48,809 nt of DNA, from positions 1 to 48,809 of the forward strand of contig JBDSOC010000207.1 of assembly GCA_039915085.1 (NCBI GenBank). Reading direction: 5' to 3'. The position numbers were made by a program, and so were the translations under genes. Under the pieces are notes generated by a model that made no database searches, was not told where the DNA came from, and saw nothing but the letters and a program-made list of their open reading frames with translations. Positions within the stretch are counted from its first letter, which is position 1, and each line of letters begins with the position of its first letter. Below, one piece after another: positions 8,006 through 15,618 of the stretch. This DNA comes from JACMLD01 sp039915085. Its GTDB lineage: Bacteria > Bacteroidota > Bacteroidia > Chitinophagales > Chitinophagaceae.

Positions 8006-9601
8006 TTATTTTGCCTTTACCAGTTTTGCATAATAGAAATCAGGCGTAAACTTCAGCATGGCATAAAACCAGTTACCTGTTTTCCGGTAGGCATCTGCTG
8101 CTGCATCTGTACCAGCCTGGCCTTTGGCAAATGCCATATTATGCTGCGCGCACATAATTGCATACCCCATTTCAAAATTGGTAAACCTGTTCATGTTGTA
8201 ATTCAGCAACAGATCAATTTCATTGCCCAGGGTTTTTCCCACCATGCTGCCATCTGTTTTTGTCATATACTTATTTAAAGAGAAATGGTGCAGATCAAAA
8301 CCAAAAGAAACAGCAGTACCTGTGTATTTAAATTTCAGGTAAGAATTGTTTAATCCGCCTGCAGGTGACCCGGTACCCGCATAGAAGTAATCCATATAGC
8401 CCCAGTGGCGGTGCGGTGTGCCATACAGTGGATCAAACTTTTCATCTTCGGTGGTATTGGCATCGTTGCCGCTCAGCACATCATAGCCTGGTGTTATACT
8501 GATTCTTCCTTTTTGCCAGGTGGCTGCTATCGTGTAGTGATAAGCGCTTTTCATTTTTACGCCATCGCGGTTTTTACCAGACTGCGCATAATAAGCCGCT
8601 TGTATTGCAATCTTTCCAAAGCCCGTTCCTTTCCCAACCGACGTGTTCACCATCAACCCATAAGTAAAGCGGCTGTTGGTTCCTGAATAATTAAATTCAT
8701 CTGTTGAGCCGGCTGATGCAAAACGGCGGCCGTATACATAACCCGCTGCAGCGCTGCCGGATGAATCCAGTTTATACTTCCCGAAATGGTCATTAAAAAA
8801 CAAACCGGAAAACTTGGTTTGCTTAAACTTCTTGCTGATGTATACACTGGTAAAACTTTTATAATCCTGCGTGCCACCATTGGTAGCAGGCGGATTTGTC
8901 CAGACCGGCGTGCCTGTTTTTATGCTGCTGTTGGAAGCATTGCCCGAGTTTGCCAGCGGAAGCATACCAACCGGCGTAGGAACCAGGTTACCCAAAGAAT
9001 TTTTTACATATGAGGGCACATTGGCCGGCACATAAGAAGTACTTGTTACACCAAACGCATCGGTGTTCTGATTAAATGCGTAGCCAATATCCACCTGCCA
9101 GCCTTTGTGCACTGTTTTTAATAAGGCCATATCATGCCTGCGGCCCTGTTGCAACCAATCCAGGTTACCTATCAGCCGCATATCATCGTAACTCAGTTCC
9201 TGGCGACCGACTTTTAAAGACATCTGATCAAATAGCTTAAACTTAATAGTGGTGTCCATCTTATTGGCCAAAACAAGATCGGCCCACGCTTCGTGCAGCA
9301 TAAACCGGTTGCCATCGGTATTGGAAATTGAAGAAGCATCTTGTCCCCATACCCGTACATCCTGCATGGACATGCCAAACGTAAGCCGGTCCCATTTGTA
9401 ACCAACCACCAGTCTTGTTCGTTGGGACGTAAAAGCCGCAGCGGCAGATCCTTTCAACACAAGATTACCCAGTCCATTGCGTATCTCGGTACGCGTTCTC
9501 AACTGGCCGGAAAATGTAAACTGTGATCGGGCATTAAAACCTGCTACACTGCTCAGCAGTATTAACAGTATCAGATGTCTTTTTTTTGATTTTTTCAGCA
9601 T
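8006..9601 (-). CDS. Alginate-export-type outer-membrane porin
   Basis: The 531-residue protein begins with a signal peptide (MLKKSKKRHLILLILLSSVAG, cleaved near FNARSQ) and continues with alternating beta-strand-like sequence rich in aromatic residues, including RTRTEIRNG, RTRLVVGYKWDRL and VGRQELSYDDMRLIGNLDWL. That last pattern is typical of the Alginate_exp outer-membrane barrel family. In Bacteroidota such barrels recur in nitrate-assimilation loci, where they are assumed to pass nitrate/nitrite or another anion across the outer membrane; the substrate is inferred here from context alone. It lies between nirD and narK. Two small palindromes precede it (see 9647-9705). Confidence 0.8.
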   Translation of the reverse strand: MLKKSKKRHLILLILLSSVAGFNARSQFTFSGQLRTRTEIRNGLGNLVLKGSAAAAFTSQRTRLVVGYKWDRLTFGMSMQDVRVWGQDASSISNTDGNRFMLHEAWADLVLANKMDTTIKFKLFDQMSLKVGRQELSYDDMRLIGNLDWLQQGRRHDMALLKTVHKGWQVDIGYAFNQNTDAFGVTSTSYVPANVPSYVKNSLGNLVPTPVGMLPLANSGNASNSSIKTGTPVWTNPPATNGGTQDYKSFTSVYISKKFKQTKFSGLFFNDHFGKYKLDSSGSAAAGYVYGRRFASAGSTDEFNYSGTNSRFTYGLMVNTSVGKGTGFGKIAIQAAYYAQSGKNRDGVKMKSAYHYTIAATWQKGRISITPGYDVLSGNDANTTEDEKFDPLYGTPHRHWGYMDYFYAGTGSPAGGLNNSYLKFKYTGTAVSFGFDLHHFSLNKYMTKTDGSMVGKTLGNEIDLLLNYNMNRFTNFEMGYAIMCAQHNMAFAKGQAGTDAAADAYRKTGNWFYAMLKFTPDFYYAKLVKAK

Positions 9602-9646
9602 AGTTTTGTTTTGGTTGTAGGTTGTTTGTCAATTTAGAACCACACT

Positions 9647-9705
9647 CCCCGGTTAGACTTCCACATCGGCCGGGGTTTTTTATGTTGTTTCCGGAAGGCC
9701 GGAAT
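9647..9705 (-). promoter_or_regulatory. Two inverted repeats between nirD and the porin gene
   Basis: CCCCGG (9647-9652) pairs with CCGGGG (9670-9675), and TTCCGG (9689-9694) pairs with CCGGAA (9699-9704). The T-run lies on the plus-strand side of the first stem, so neither is a regular terminator for the minus-strand operon. They may form an mRNA-processing site or the 5' leader of the porin message. Positions seen directly; role inferred. Confidence 0.3.
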
Positions 9706-9709
9706 TTGT

Positions 9710-10066
9710 TTATGCTTCTACGTTGATATACACATTGCCTTCTTCTACTTTTACCGCATAGGTTTTAATACTGCATTCATCACCGCTCAGGCATTCACCC
9801 GTTTGCAGCGAAAATGTTTTTTTGTGAAAGGGGCAGGCAACCTTGGGTTCATCGCCTGATGTGCCAATCATACCACGGCTCAATGCCATTTGCTGCCGGT
9901 GGGGGCATTCATTTTGCGTGGCATACCATTCATTCTTGCGGGTAAAATGAAACAGCGCAATTTGTTCGTCCTTATACTTTACACAGACACCACCATTTTC
10001 CGGCACATCTTCTGTGCGGCAGGCAACGAACCATGTATTAATCTGGGGTGTGGGCAGTGTTTGCAT
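9710..10066 (-). CDS. nirD: Nitrite reductase small subunit NirD (Rieske-type)
   Basis: This 118-residue protein has the Rieske [2Fe-2S] ligand pairs CPHR (about residues 60-63) and CPFH (about residues 82-85), spaced as in NirD, together with the strand-rich NirD fold (WFVACRTEDVPENGG at the start). NirD is the small partner of NADH-dependent nitrite reductase NirB and is thought to assist electron transfer to the siroheme centre. It follows nirB by 172 bases on the same strand, with an imperfect hairpin in the gap. Length is normal for the family. Cytoplasmic; no signal peptide. Confidence 0.88.
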   Translation of the reverse strand: MQTLPTPQINTWFVACRTEDVPENGGVCVKYKDEQIALFHFTRKNEWYATQNECPHRQQMALSRGMIGTSGDEPKVACPFHKKTFSLQTGECLSGDECSIKTYAVKVEEGNVYINVEA

Positions 10067-10238
10067 ACAATTCTTTTAAATATTTTTTTATGTGCAGCAA
10101 TCATTGATGACTGCTGTTATTCATAAACAAGCATTAAAAAAAGGCAAACAATCGTTGGGAAGGCAACCGGTGAGGCTTGAAAAAGGGGTAAGGCAAATAT
10201 TTATATCCGAAAATTTCTGTTGTTCAGGAACATGAAAA

Positions 10239-12740
10239 CTATTTCCAGTCGGGTACTTTTTTCTGTTCACGCATGGGTTCAAATTGTACGGATGGATCTT
10301 TTTCAGCAGGTGCGTTTACAAAATGGGTAAACCGCTTTCTTATTTCAGGGTTTTCAATGGCGGCTTTCCATTCGCACTCATAACTGGATACCAGCACCTG
10401 CATTTCCTGCTCCCATATCTGTCCCATACCAAGGCCATCATTTACTACCACGTTTCGCAGGTAATCTATACCTCCGTCCATTTTATTTAGCCAGGTGGCC
10501 GTTCTTGTTAATGGATCAGCCGTTCGTATATAAAACATCAGGAAGCGATCAATGTACCGGATACAAGTTTCACTATCCAGATCAGCGGCAAGCAATAAAG
10601 CATGCTGTGGTTTGCTGCCGCCATTGCCGCATACAAATAAGTTCCATCCTTTTTCAGTAGCAATAATGCCAAAGTCTTTACTCTGCGCTTCTGCGCATTC
10701 CCGGATGCAGCCGCTTACGCCGCCTTTTAATTTATGCGGTGAGCGAAGGCCGCGGTAACGTTCTTCAATACGTATGGCGTAACTAACGCTATCGTGCAGC
10801 CCAAAACGGCACCAGGTACTGCCCACGCAACTTTTTACCGTGCGCAGTGATTTACCGTAAGCATGACCGCTTTCAAAGCCAGCCGCTATCAATGCTTCCC
10901 AGATTGCAGGAAGATCACCAAGATGAGCGCCGAACATATCAATGCGCTGGCCACCGGTTATTTTTGTATAGAGATTGTAATTTTTTGCCACGGTGCCAAT
11001 TACAATTAATTTATCGGGTGTTATCTCACCGCCAGGTATGCGTGGTACGACGGAATAAGTTCCTCCTTTTTGTATATTGGCTAAGAAACGGTCGTTGCTG
11101 TCCTGCGCTGTGGCATTGCCGTTTTTCAAAATCATTTCCCCCCACAGACTGGCAAGTATAGACGCCACCGGTGGTTTGCACTGCTCGCAACCATGACCGC
11201 AGCCCAATGCGTCCAGCACTTCATCGTAGGTTTTTAACCCGTGAATTTTTACAAGGTCGTACAGTTCCTGCCGGCTGTAATTAAAATGTTCGCACAATAC
11301 ATTGCGCACGTATTTGCCCTGGGCTTTCATTGAATAGAGCATCAGGTCTTTTACCATGGGCACACAACCACCGCAACCCGTGCCTGCCTTTGTACATTTT
11401 TTTATCGCTTCAATTGTTTCGCAGCCATCTTTGCCAACAGCATTACAGATGTCATCTTTGGTAATGCCTTCGCAACTACAGATAACCGCTTCACCCGGCA
11501 AACCCAGCACACCCGCGCCAGCTTCCGCGTCCCCACCCCTTGTACCCAGCATAATATCTTCCGGATTGGATGGCAATATGGTTTTGCTTTTGCAGGTTTG
11601 CAGTAACATATTGTATTGTGCTGCATCGCCTACCAGTATACCTCCTAATAGTTGCTTCCCATCGGCGCTTATATTAATTCGCTTGTAGATACCTTTCATG
11701 GTATCCTCAAAAACGACGCTGCGTATTTCATTGCCAGTGGCAAATGGTTCACCAAAACTGGCTACATCAACACCAATCAATTTTAGCTTGGTACTCATGT
11801 CGTAGCCGTTAAATGATTTTTGCGCACCCAGCAGATTAGCAGCTACTACTTCGGCCATTTCATAACCAGGCGCTACCAAACCATAGACCATATTATTATA
11901 CAAAGCGCATTCGCCTATGGCAAAAATAAATGGATCATTGGTTTGTAGTTTTTCGTTTACTATTATACCACCGCGGCTGCCGGTTTCCAGCCCTGATAGT
12001 TTCGCCAGCTCATCCCGTGGTTTAATGCCGGCCGATATCACCAGCATATCAACATCAATGGTTGTATCATCAGAGAAGCGCATGCCCCTGATGCAATGGT
12101 CGCCCGTTATTTCACTGGTGTTTTTATTGGTGTAAATTTTAAGTCCCAGCGATTGTAATTTATTTTTTAAAATGCCTGAACCGGCATCATCTATCTGCCT
12201 TGGCATCAGGCGTGGCGAAAATTCAATCACATGCGTGTCCGCAATGCCCAGGTCAATCATGGCTTTCGCCGCTTCCAGCCCCAACAAGCCACCGCCAATG
12301 ACAGCGCCTTTTTTTGATTTGCGGGCATACTGCAACATCATTTCCAGGTCTTCTATAGTACGATAAATAAATACGCCGTCTTTTTCAACACCAGGTATCG
12401 CTGGTACAAAAGCAGCAGAACCTGTGGCCAGTACCAGCCAGTCGTAGGTTTCTGCAATCCCTTTGTAAGAGTATATAGTTTTATGGATTTTATCAATGCT
12501 TTGTACCGGGTCGGCCAGGTAAAGGGTAATATTATTGGCGGCATACCAGTCAGCCGGTGCCATTGACAAATCCTCTGCAGATTTGCCGGAAAAGTATTCG
12601 CTCAGGTGTACCCTGTCATATGCTGGCCTGGGCTCTTCTCCAAAAACAACCAATTCCAGGTCGTTGCCCTGGTACTTTGCGACTAGTTTTTCACAAAACT
12701 TGTATCCAACCATACCATTGCCAATAACTACAACTTTCAT
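10239..12740 (-). CDS. nirB: NADH-dependent nitrite reductase large subunit NirB
   Basis: NirB reduces nitrite to ammonium with NADH. The 833-residue protein shows an N-terminal FAD motif (VVIGNGMVGYKFCEKL), an internal NADH motif (GAVIGGGLLGLEAAK), a BFD [2Fe-2S] domain (C421, C423, C456, C459), a second Cys-rich BFD-like segment (GCGHGCEQC), a ferredoxin-like half-domain, and the siroheme/[4Fe-4S] ligands C638, C644, C678 and C682 in the pattern CX5C...CX3C. All expected cofactor ligands are present and the length is normal. It is the first gene of the minus-strand nitrate run; its promoter shares an AT-rich 191-bp gap with cobA that holds FNR-type and other palindromes. Siroheme would come from the divergent cobA. 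Confidence 0.95.
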   Translation of the reverse strand: MKVVVIGNGMVGYKFCEKLVAKYQGNDLELVVFGEEPRPAYDRVHLSEYFSGKSAEDLSMAPADWYAANNITLYLADPVQSIDKIHKTIYSYKGIAETYDWLVLATGSAAFVPAIPGVEKDGVFIYRTIEDLEMMLQYARKSKKGAVIGGGLLGLEAAKAMIDLGIADTHVIEFSPRLMPRQIDDAGSGILKNKLQSLGLKIYTNKNTSEITGDHCIRGMRFSDDTTIDVDMLVISAGIKPRDELAKLSGLETGSRGGIIVNEKLQTNDPFIFAIGECALYNNMVYGLVAPGYEMAEVVAANLLGAQKSFNGYDMSTKLKLIGVDVASFGEPFATGNEIRSVVFEDTMKGIYKRINISADGKQLLGGILVGDAAQYNMLLQTCKSKTILPSNPEDIMLGTRGGDAEAGAGVLGLPGEAVICSCEGITKDDICNAVGKDGCETIEAIKKCTKAGTGCGGCVPMVKDLMLYSMKAQGKYVRNVLCEHFNYSRQELYDLVKIHGLKTYDEVLDALGCGHGCEQCKPPVASILASLWGEMILKNGNATAQDSNDRFLANIQKGGTYSVVPRIPGGEITPDKLIVIGTVAKNYNLYTKITGGQRIDMFGAHLGDLPAIWEALIAAGFESGHAYGKSLRTVKSCVGSTWCRFGLHDSVSYAIRIEERYRGLRSPHKLKGGVSGCIRECAEAQSKDFGIIATEKGWNLFVCGNGGSKPQHALLLAADLDSETCIRYIDRFLMFYIRTADPLTRTATWLNKMDGGIDYLRNVVVNDGLGMGQIWEQEMQVLVSSYECEWKAAIENPEIRKRFTHFVNAPAEKDPSVQFEPMREQKKVPDWK

Positions 12741-12830
12741 AAACAGGAATTTTGTTATAAAGAAAGGAAGGCAAAAGCAATCTTCAAATTATAATATATT
12801 ATATATATTAATTTTTCACCACTAAATCAA

Positions 12831-12849
12831 ATATTTATTCAATAAATAT
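12831..12849. promoter_or_regulatory. 19-bp perfect palindrome in nirB/cobA gap
   Basis: ATATTTATT and AATAAATAT (arms 12831-12839 and 12841-12849) are perfect inverted repeats around a single C at 12840. It overlaps by three bases the FNR-type site that follows. Such a site could bind a dimeric regulator, but the whole gap is very AT-rich, which raises the chance of accidental symmetry. Confidence 0.4.
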
Positions 12850-12862
12850 GATTTATATCATA
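12847..12862. promoter_or_regulatory. FNR/CRP-type operator between nirB and cobA
   Basis: TATGAT-TTAT-ATCATA is a perfect 6-bp inverted repeat with a 4-base spacer and contains the FNR half-site core TGAT...ATCA. Its centre (12854.5) lies about 30 bases upstream of a TAnnTTTG-like box (TTAATTTG, 12882-12889) in front of cobA, so it would sit near -40, an activator position. A Crp/Fnr-family regulator is encoded just downstream of cobA. Confidence 0.6.
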
Positions 12863-12931
12863 AATATATGATCATTATTCATTAATTTGTATAAATAACC
12901 GGAATATTTATTATATTTTATTTTTTACAAT

Positions 12932-13714
12932 ATGAAATCTACACTTTCTTTGGTAGGAGCAGGGCCTGGAGATCCTGAACTAATTACCCTCAAAGCCATC
13001 AAAGCACTGGCAGCTGCAGACGTAATATTATATGATGCACTGGCCAACGAGGCCTTGCTTGCCCATGCTAAACCCGGCGCAATTAAAGAATTTGTAGGAA
13101 AAAGATATGGTTGCCATACTTTGTCACAGGATGAAATCAACCACCGCATTATAGAGCATGCGGCCTCTCATCAACGTATTGTTCGTTTGAAGGGTGGTGA
13201 TCCATTTGTATTTGGGCGTGCACAGGAGGAAATTGATGCTGCGCGGCGGGCGGGCATTACAGTAGAGATTGTTCCAGGTATCTCCAGCGCTATGGCTGTA
13301 CCGGCGTCTGTCATGATACCGCTTACCTGCAGGGGCATTAATGAAAGTTTTTGGGTAACCACTGGCACCACGCAATCCGGGGAAATATCAGGAGACATCA
13401 AACTGGCTGCTCAATCATCTGCCACCGTTATTATTTTAATGGCCATGAGCAAGCTGGAAAGCATCATGGAAATATTTGCGGAATACGGCAAAAGCGAAAC
13501 GCCCGTTGCTATTATACAGGATGGCACTACTTCAAAAGAAAAAATGGTCAGCGGTACCGTGCGCGATATTGCTTACCGGTCACAATATGCAGGTTTGTCA
13601 AACCCCGCTATTATTATTATTGGTGAAGTGGTAAACCTTTCTGCAGCACTGCATACTGTTACTTATAATAAAGAACCGGCAACACTACAACAAATCAGCG
13701 GGCACACTATATAA
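12932..13714 (+). CDS. cobA: Uroporphyrinogen-III C-methyltransferase (SUMT)
   Basis: The enzyme adds two methyl groups from SAM to uroporphyrinogen III, giving precorrin-2, the precursor of siroheme. The 260-residue protein starts with the family signature LVGAGPGDPELITLKA, and shows VRLKGGDPFVFGRAQEE and VEIVPGISSA, both typical SUMT motifs, ending at the usual length with no CysG-type dehydrogenase/chelatase domain. The first ATG (12932) gives the conserved N-terminus directly. It diverges from nirB, whose siroheme it should help supply, and shares the FNR-type site in the gap. No dehydrogenase/chelatase for the last siroheme steps is seen in this window. Confidence 0.93.
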   Translation: MKSTLSLVGAGPGDPELITLKAIKALAAADVILYDALANEALLAHAKPGAIKEFVGKRYGCHTLSQDEINHRIIEHAASHQRIVRLKGGDPFVFGRAQEEIDAARRAGITVEIVPGISSAMAVPASVMIPLTCRGINESFWVTTGTTQSGEISGDIKLAAQSSATVIILMAMSKLESIMEIFAEYGKSETPVAIIQDGTTSKEKMVSGTVRDIAYRSQYAGLSNPAIIIIGEVVNLSAALHTVTYNKEPATLQQISGHTI

Positions 13715-13777
13715 TAGTTACGCCATACAGCATTAAGCGCTATACTTGCAGTTTAATAATACTGAACAGGATTGGGC

Positions 13778-14470
13778 ATGAAAAATAATAAACACGACTG
13801 CGATTTACAATCCTGCTTTTTATGTACACTTTGCCTGAAAGAATGGCTTCCCGCCATCCAGGCACACAGAAAAACCATCCCGGTAAAAAAAGGCACGGTC
13901 ATTTTTAAAGAAGGTGATAATGTCGACGGCATCTATTTTGTATATCATGGAAAAGTAAAAGTTCATAAAAAATGGGGTGCCGGCAAAGAGCTGATTTTAC
14001 GCATTGCTGGCAAAGGCGCTATTCTCGGTCACCGCGGGCTCGGCAAGGGCAACCGCTATCCTATATCAGCCACAGCCCTGGAAGATTCGGCCCTGTGTTT
14101 TATTGATCTGAATTTTTTCCAGTCTACCTTAAAAGTAAACCATGATTTTACCTGTAAACTAATGATGTTTTTCGCGGAAGAACTGCAGGAATCTGAAAAA
14201 AATATGCGTAACCTGGCGCACATGCCAGTAAAGGGCCGTATAGCACAGGCACTGCTTATGTTGCAGGAGAAATTTGGTACAACTGCAGAAGGTTTTATAA
14301 ATATCAATCTTAGCCGGCAGGATTTGGCTTCTCTTGCAGGAACAACATATGAAACTGTATTCAGGATTATCAGTGAACTGACAGAAGAAAATATATTAAC
14401 CATCCGCAATAAAAATATTTACATTACTAATAAAGTAAAATTAGACAGGCTCACTGACGAAACCTTATAA
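13778..14470 (+). CDS. Crp/Fnr-family transcription regulator with N-terminal Cys cluster
   Basis: The 230-residue protein has an N-terminal Cys group C8-X4-C13-X2-C16-X2-C19, a cyclic-nucleotide-type beta-roll (IPVKKGTVIFKEGDNVDGIYFVY, split here after GDN, to about residue 115), a dimer helix, and a C-terminal winged helix-turn-helix (LSRQDLASLAGTTYETVFR). The Cys group suggests an oxygen- or NO-labile Fe-S cluster as in FNR, although FNR has its fourth Cys in the central region; this is inferred. I prefer ATG 13778 over the in-frame TTG six bases upstream. A TATACTTG box (13741-13748), one mismatch from TAnnTTTG, precedes it. It likely controls the nitrate genes through the TGAT-N4-ATCA sites on both sides. 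Confidence 0.88.
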   Translation: MKNNKHDCDLQSCFLCTLCLKEWLPAIQAHRKTIPVKKGTVIFKEGDNVDGIYFVYHGKVKVHKKWGAGKELILRIAGKGAILGHRGLGKGNRYPISATALEDSALCFIDLNFFQSTLKVNHDFTCKLMMFFAEELQESEKNMRNLAHMPVKGRIAQALLMLQEKFGTTAEGFININLSRQDLASLAGTTYETVFRIISELTEENILTIRNKNIYITNKVKLDRLTDETL

Positions 14471-14505
14471 TTGAGGGCATGGTTGATACAGCAAGGATTT
14501 AATTC

Positions 14506-14533
14506 GAATAAGGCATTAAACTTTGCCTTATTC
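14506..14533. terminator. Hairpin between convergent regulator and receiver genes
   Basis: GAATAAGGCA (14506-14515) and TGCCTTATTC (14524-14533) form a perfect 10-bp stem with an 8-base loop, 35 bases after the regulator stop and 55 bases after the receiver gene's stop on the other strand. No T-run flanks it, so it may be an unconventional bidirectional terminator. Confidence 0.45.
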
Positions 14534-14588
14534 ACTGAATCGCTTATAGCGTCTGCGCGTCAATAGCGGGTAAGGATACACCTTCAGG

Positions 14589-14942
14589 TTATATGACCGC
14601 TCTTATTTCGTCGATAAAGGCTGCGGTGGACAGTGGTTTTTGCAAAAAAAGGTTGGCCTTACAGGAACTAACCGCGTCTTTATCTTCCTGCAATGCTGAA
14701 TATAACACCACTGGAATTTGTTCAAAGCCCTGAATATTTTTTATGCTCAGGCAAATATTACGTCCATCCCAGGGAGGCATATGTATGTCAAGAATAATGA
14801 TATCCGGACGTATGTTTTCGATGGTTCTTAACACCGCAGATCCATCTGCAAGTGCAGTTACACTGAAACCGTTTGACTTCAATGCATTTTTAAGCATAAA
14901 CAATAAATCAGCATCATCATCAACTATCAATACTTTTTTCAT
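14589..14942 (-). CDS. Single-domain response regulator (receiver only)
   Basis: This 117-residue protein is a complete CheY-like receiver: acidic pocket D8-D9-D10, phospho-acceptor D52 in IIILDIHMP, a Ser/Thr switch position in VVLYSA, and the conserved Lys in LQKP near residue 101. There is no output domain, so it must act through another protein. It resembles the receiver encoded at 27776-28135 in length and motif layout. The upstream region carries a perfect FNR-type inverted repeat (14972-14993), placing it under probable control of the Crp/Fnr regulator next door. Its kinase is not identified. Confidence 0.88.
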   Translation of the reverse strand: MKKVLIVDDDADLLFMLKNALKSNGFSVTALADGSAVLRTIENIRPDIIILDIHMPPWDGRNICLSIKNIQGFEQIPVVLYSALQEDKDAVSSCKANLFLQKPLSTAAFIDEIRAVI

Positions 14943-14971
14943 ACAGCCATGGTTTAAATAAGCCTGTTAAC

Positions 14972-14993
14972 ACAAATGATAGCGATCATTTGT
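14972..14993. promoter_or_regulatory. FNR/CRP-type operator upstream of the receiver gene
   Basis: ACAAATGAT-AGCG-ATCATTTGT is a perfect 9-bp inverted repeat with a 4-base spacer; the core TGAT-N4-ATCA is the FNR-type arrangement and has the same spacing as the site at 12847-12862. It is centred 40 bases upstream of the receiver start codon on the minus strand. Confidence 0.6.
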
Positions 14994-15118
14994 ATAACAC
15001 GCCTGCAAAAATTGAACTACCTGGAACAAATTAACCTTTTTCTATTTCATCGAACGCGGAATTTCTAAACAATAACCCCCGTTGTTTTTTGCATTGTAAA
15101 ATAAATAGTTTTCAAACA

Positions 15119-15147
15119 AAAGCCCCCCTTAAAAAAAGGAGGGCTTT
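15119..15147 (-). terminator. Rho-independent-type terminator for the small lipoprotein gene
   Basis: AAAGCCCCCCTT (15119-15130) pairs with AAGGAGGGCTTT (15136-15147), a 12-bp stem with one mismatch. Read on the minus strand it is followed by a T-rich tract, and it lies 36 bases after the lipoprotein stop codon. Confidence 0.65.
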
Positions 15148-15183
15148 AAACCATAACTTACAAACAAAAACGAACCAGGAAAA

Positions 15184-15372
15184 TTATTTCATCTTAGATG
15201 AATCCTTTTTCATGCCGGATGTATCGACCATAGTTTTTGACGTGTCAATGATGACATGGGTTGAATCTGTAACGATTGTGGTTGAATCTGTCTTAACAGT
15301 TGTTGCGTCAGTAGCATTGTTACAAGATACGACAGCAACACCCACGGCCATTAATAAAATAAATTTTTTCAT
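15184..15372 (-). CDS. Small lipoprotein, Thr/Ser/Asp-rich
   Basis: The 62-residue product starts with a short signal peptide ending in VAVVSC, a lipobox with C17 as the lipidated residue. The mature part is a low-complexity sequence repeating TDST/DTS units with valines (for example KTDSTTIVTDSTHVIIDTSK). Such short Bacteroidota lipoproteins are often poorly conserved. The terminator directly downstream and a normal start support a real gene. No function can be assigned; it might be a periplasm-facing spacer or stress-induced envelope protein. Confidence 0.65.
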   Translation of the reverse strand: MKKFILLMAVGVAVVSCNNATDATTVKTDSTTIVTDSTHVIIDTSKTMVDTSGMKKDSSKMK

Positions 15373-15618
15373 CTGTTTGTTGTTTTATTAAAAAATTAAA
15401 AAGAATAGTACTTGCTTTATCCCGATTTTTGCGAAAGGTAACCCGCTTTTTTGGTGGAATAAATTCCACAACTATTAGCAAATCCTTCCCTTATGATTGA
15501 ATGGCGTCACAACCATCAATGGAATTGCAACTAAACAAAAGTGTTTTTAAATAAAAGCAGGTTACCGCATTTTTATATCAACATCATCTCATTGTTTGTC
15601 TTTTAATAATTTTATTGT

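Noticed and set aside
10090..10116. Imperfect palindrome around ATCATTGAT between nirB and nirD
   Set aside because: Core lacks the 4-base FNR spacing and the outer arms are only partly complementary; more likely a chance hairpin in the intercistronic gap.
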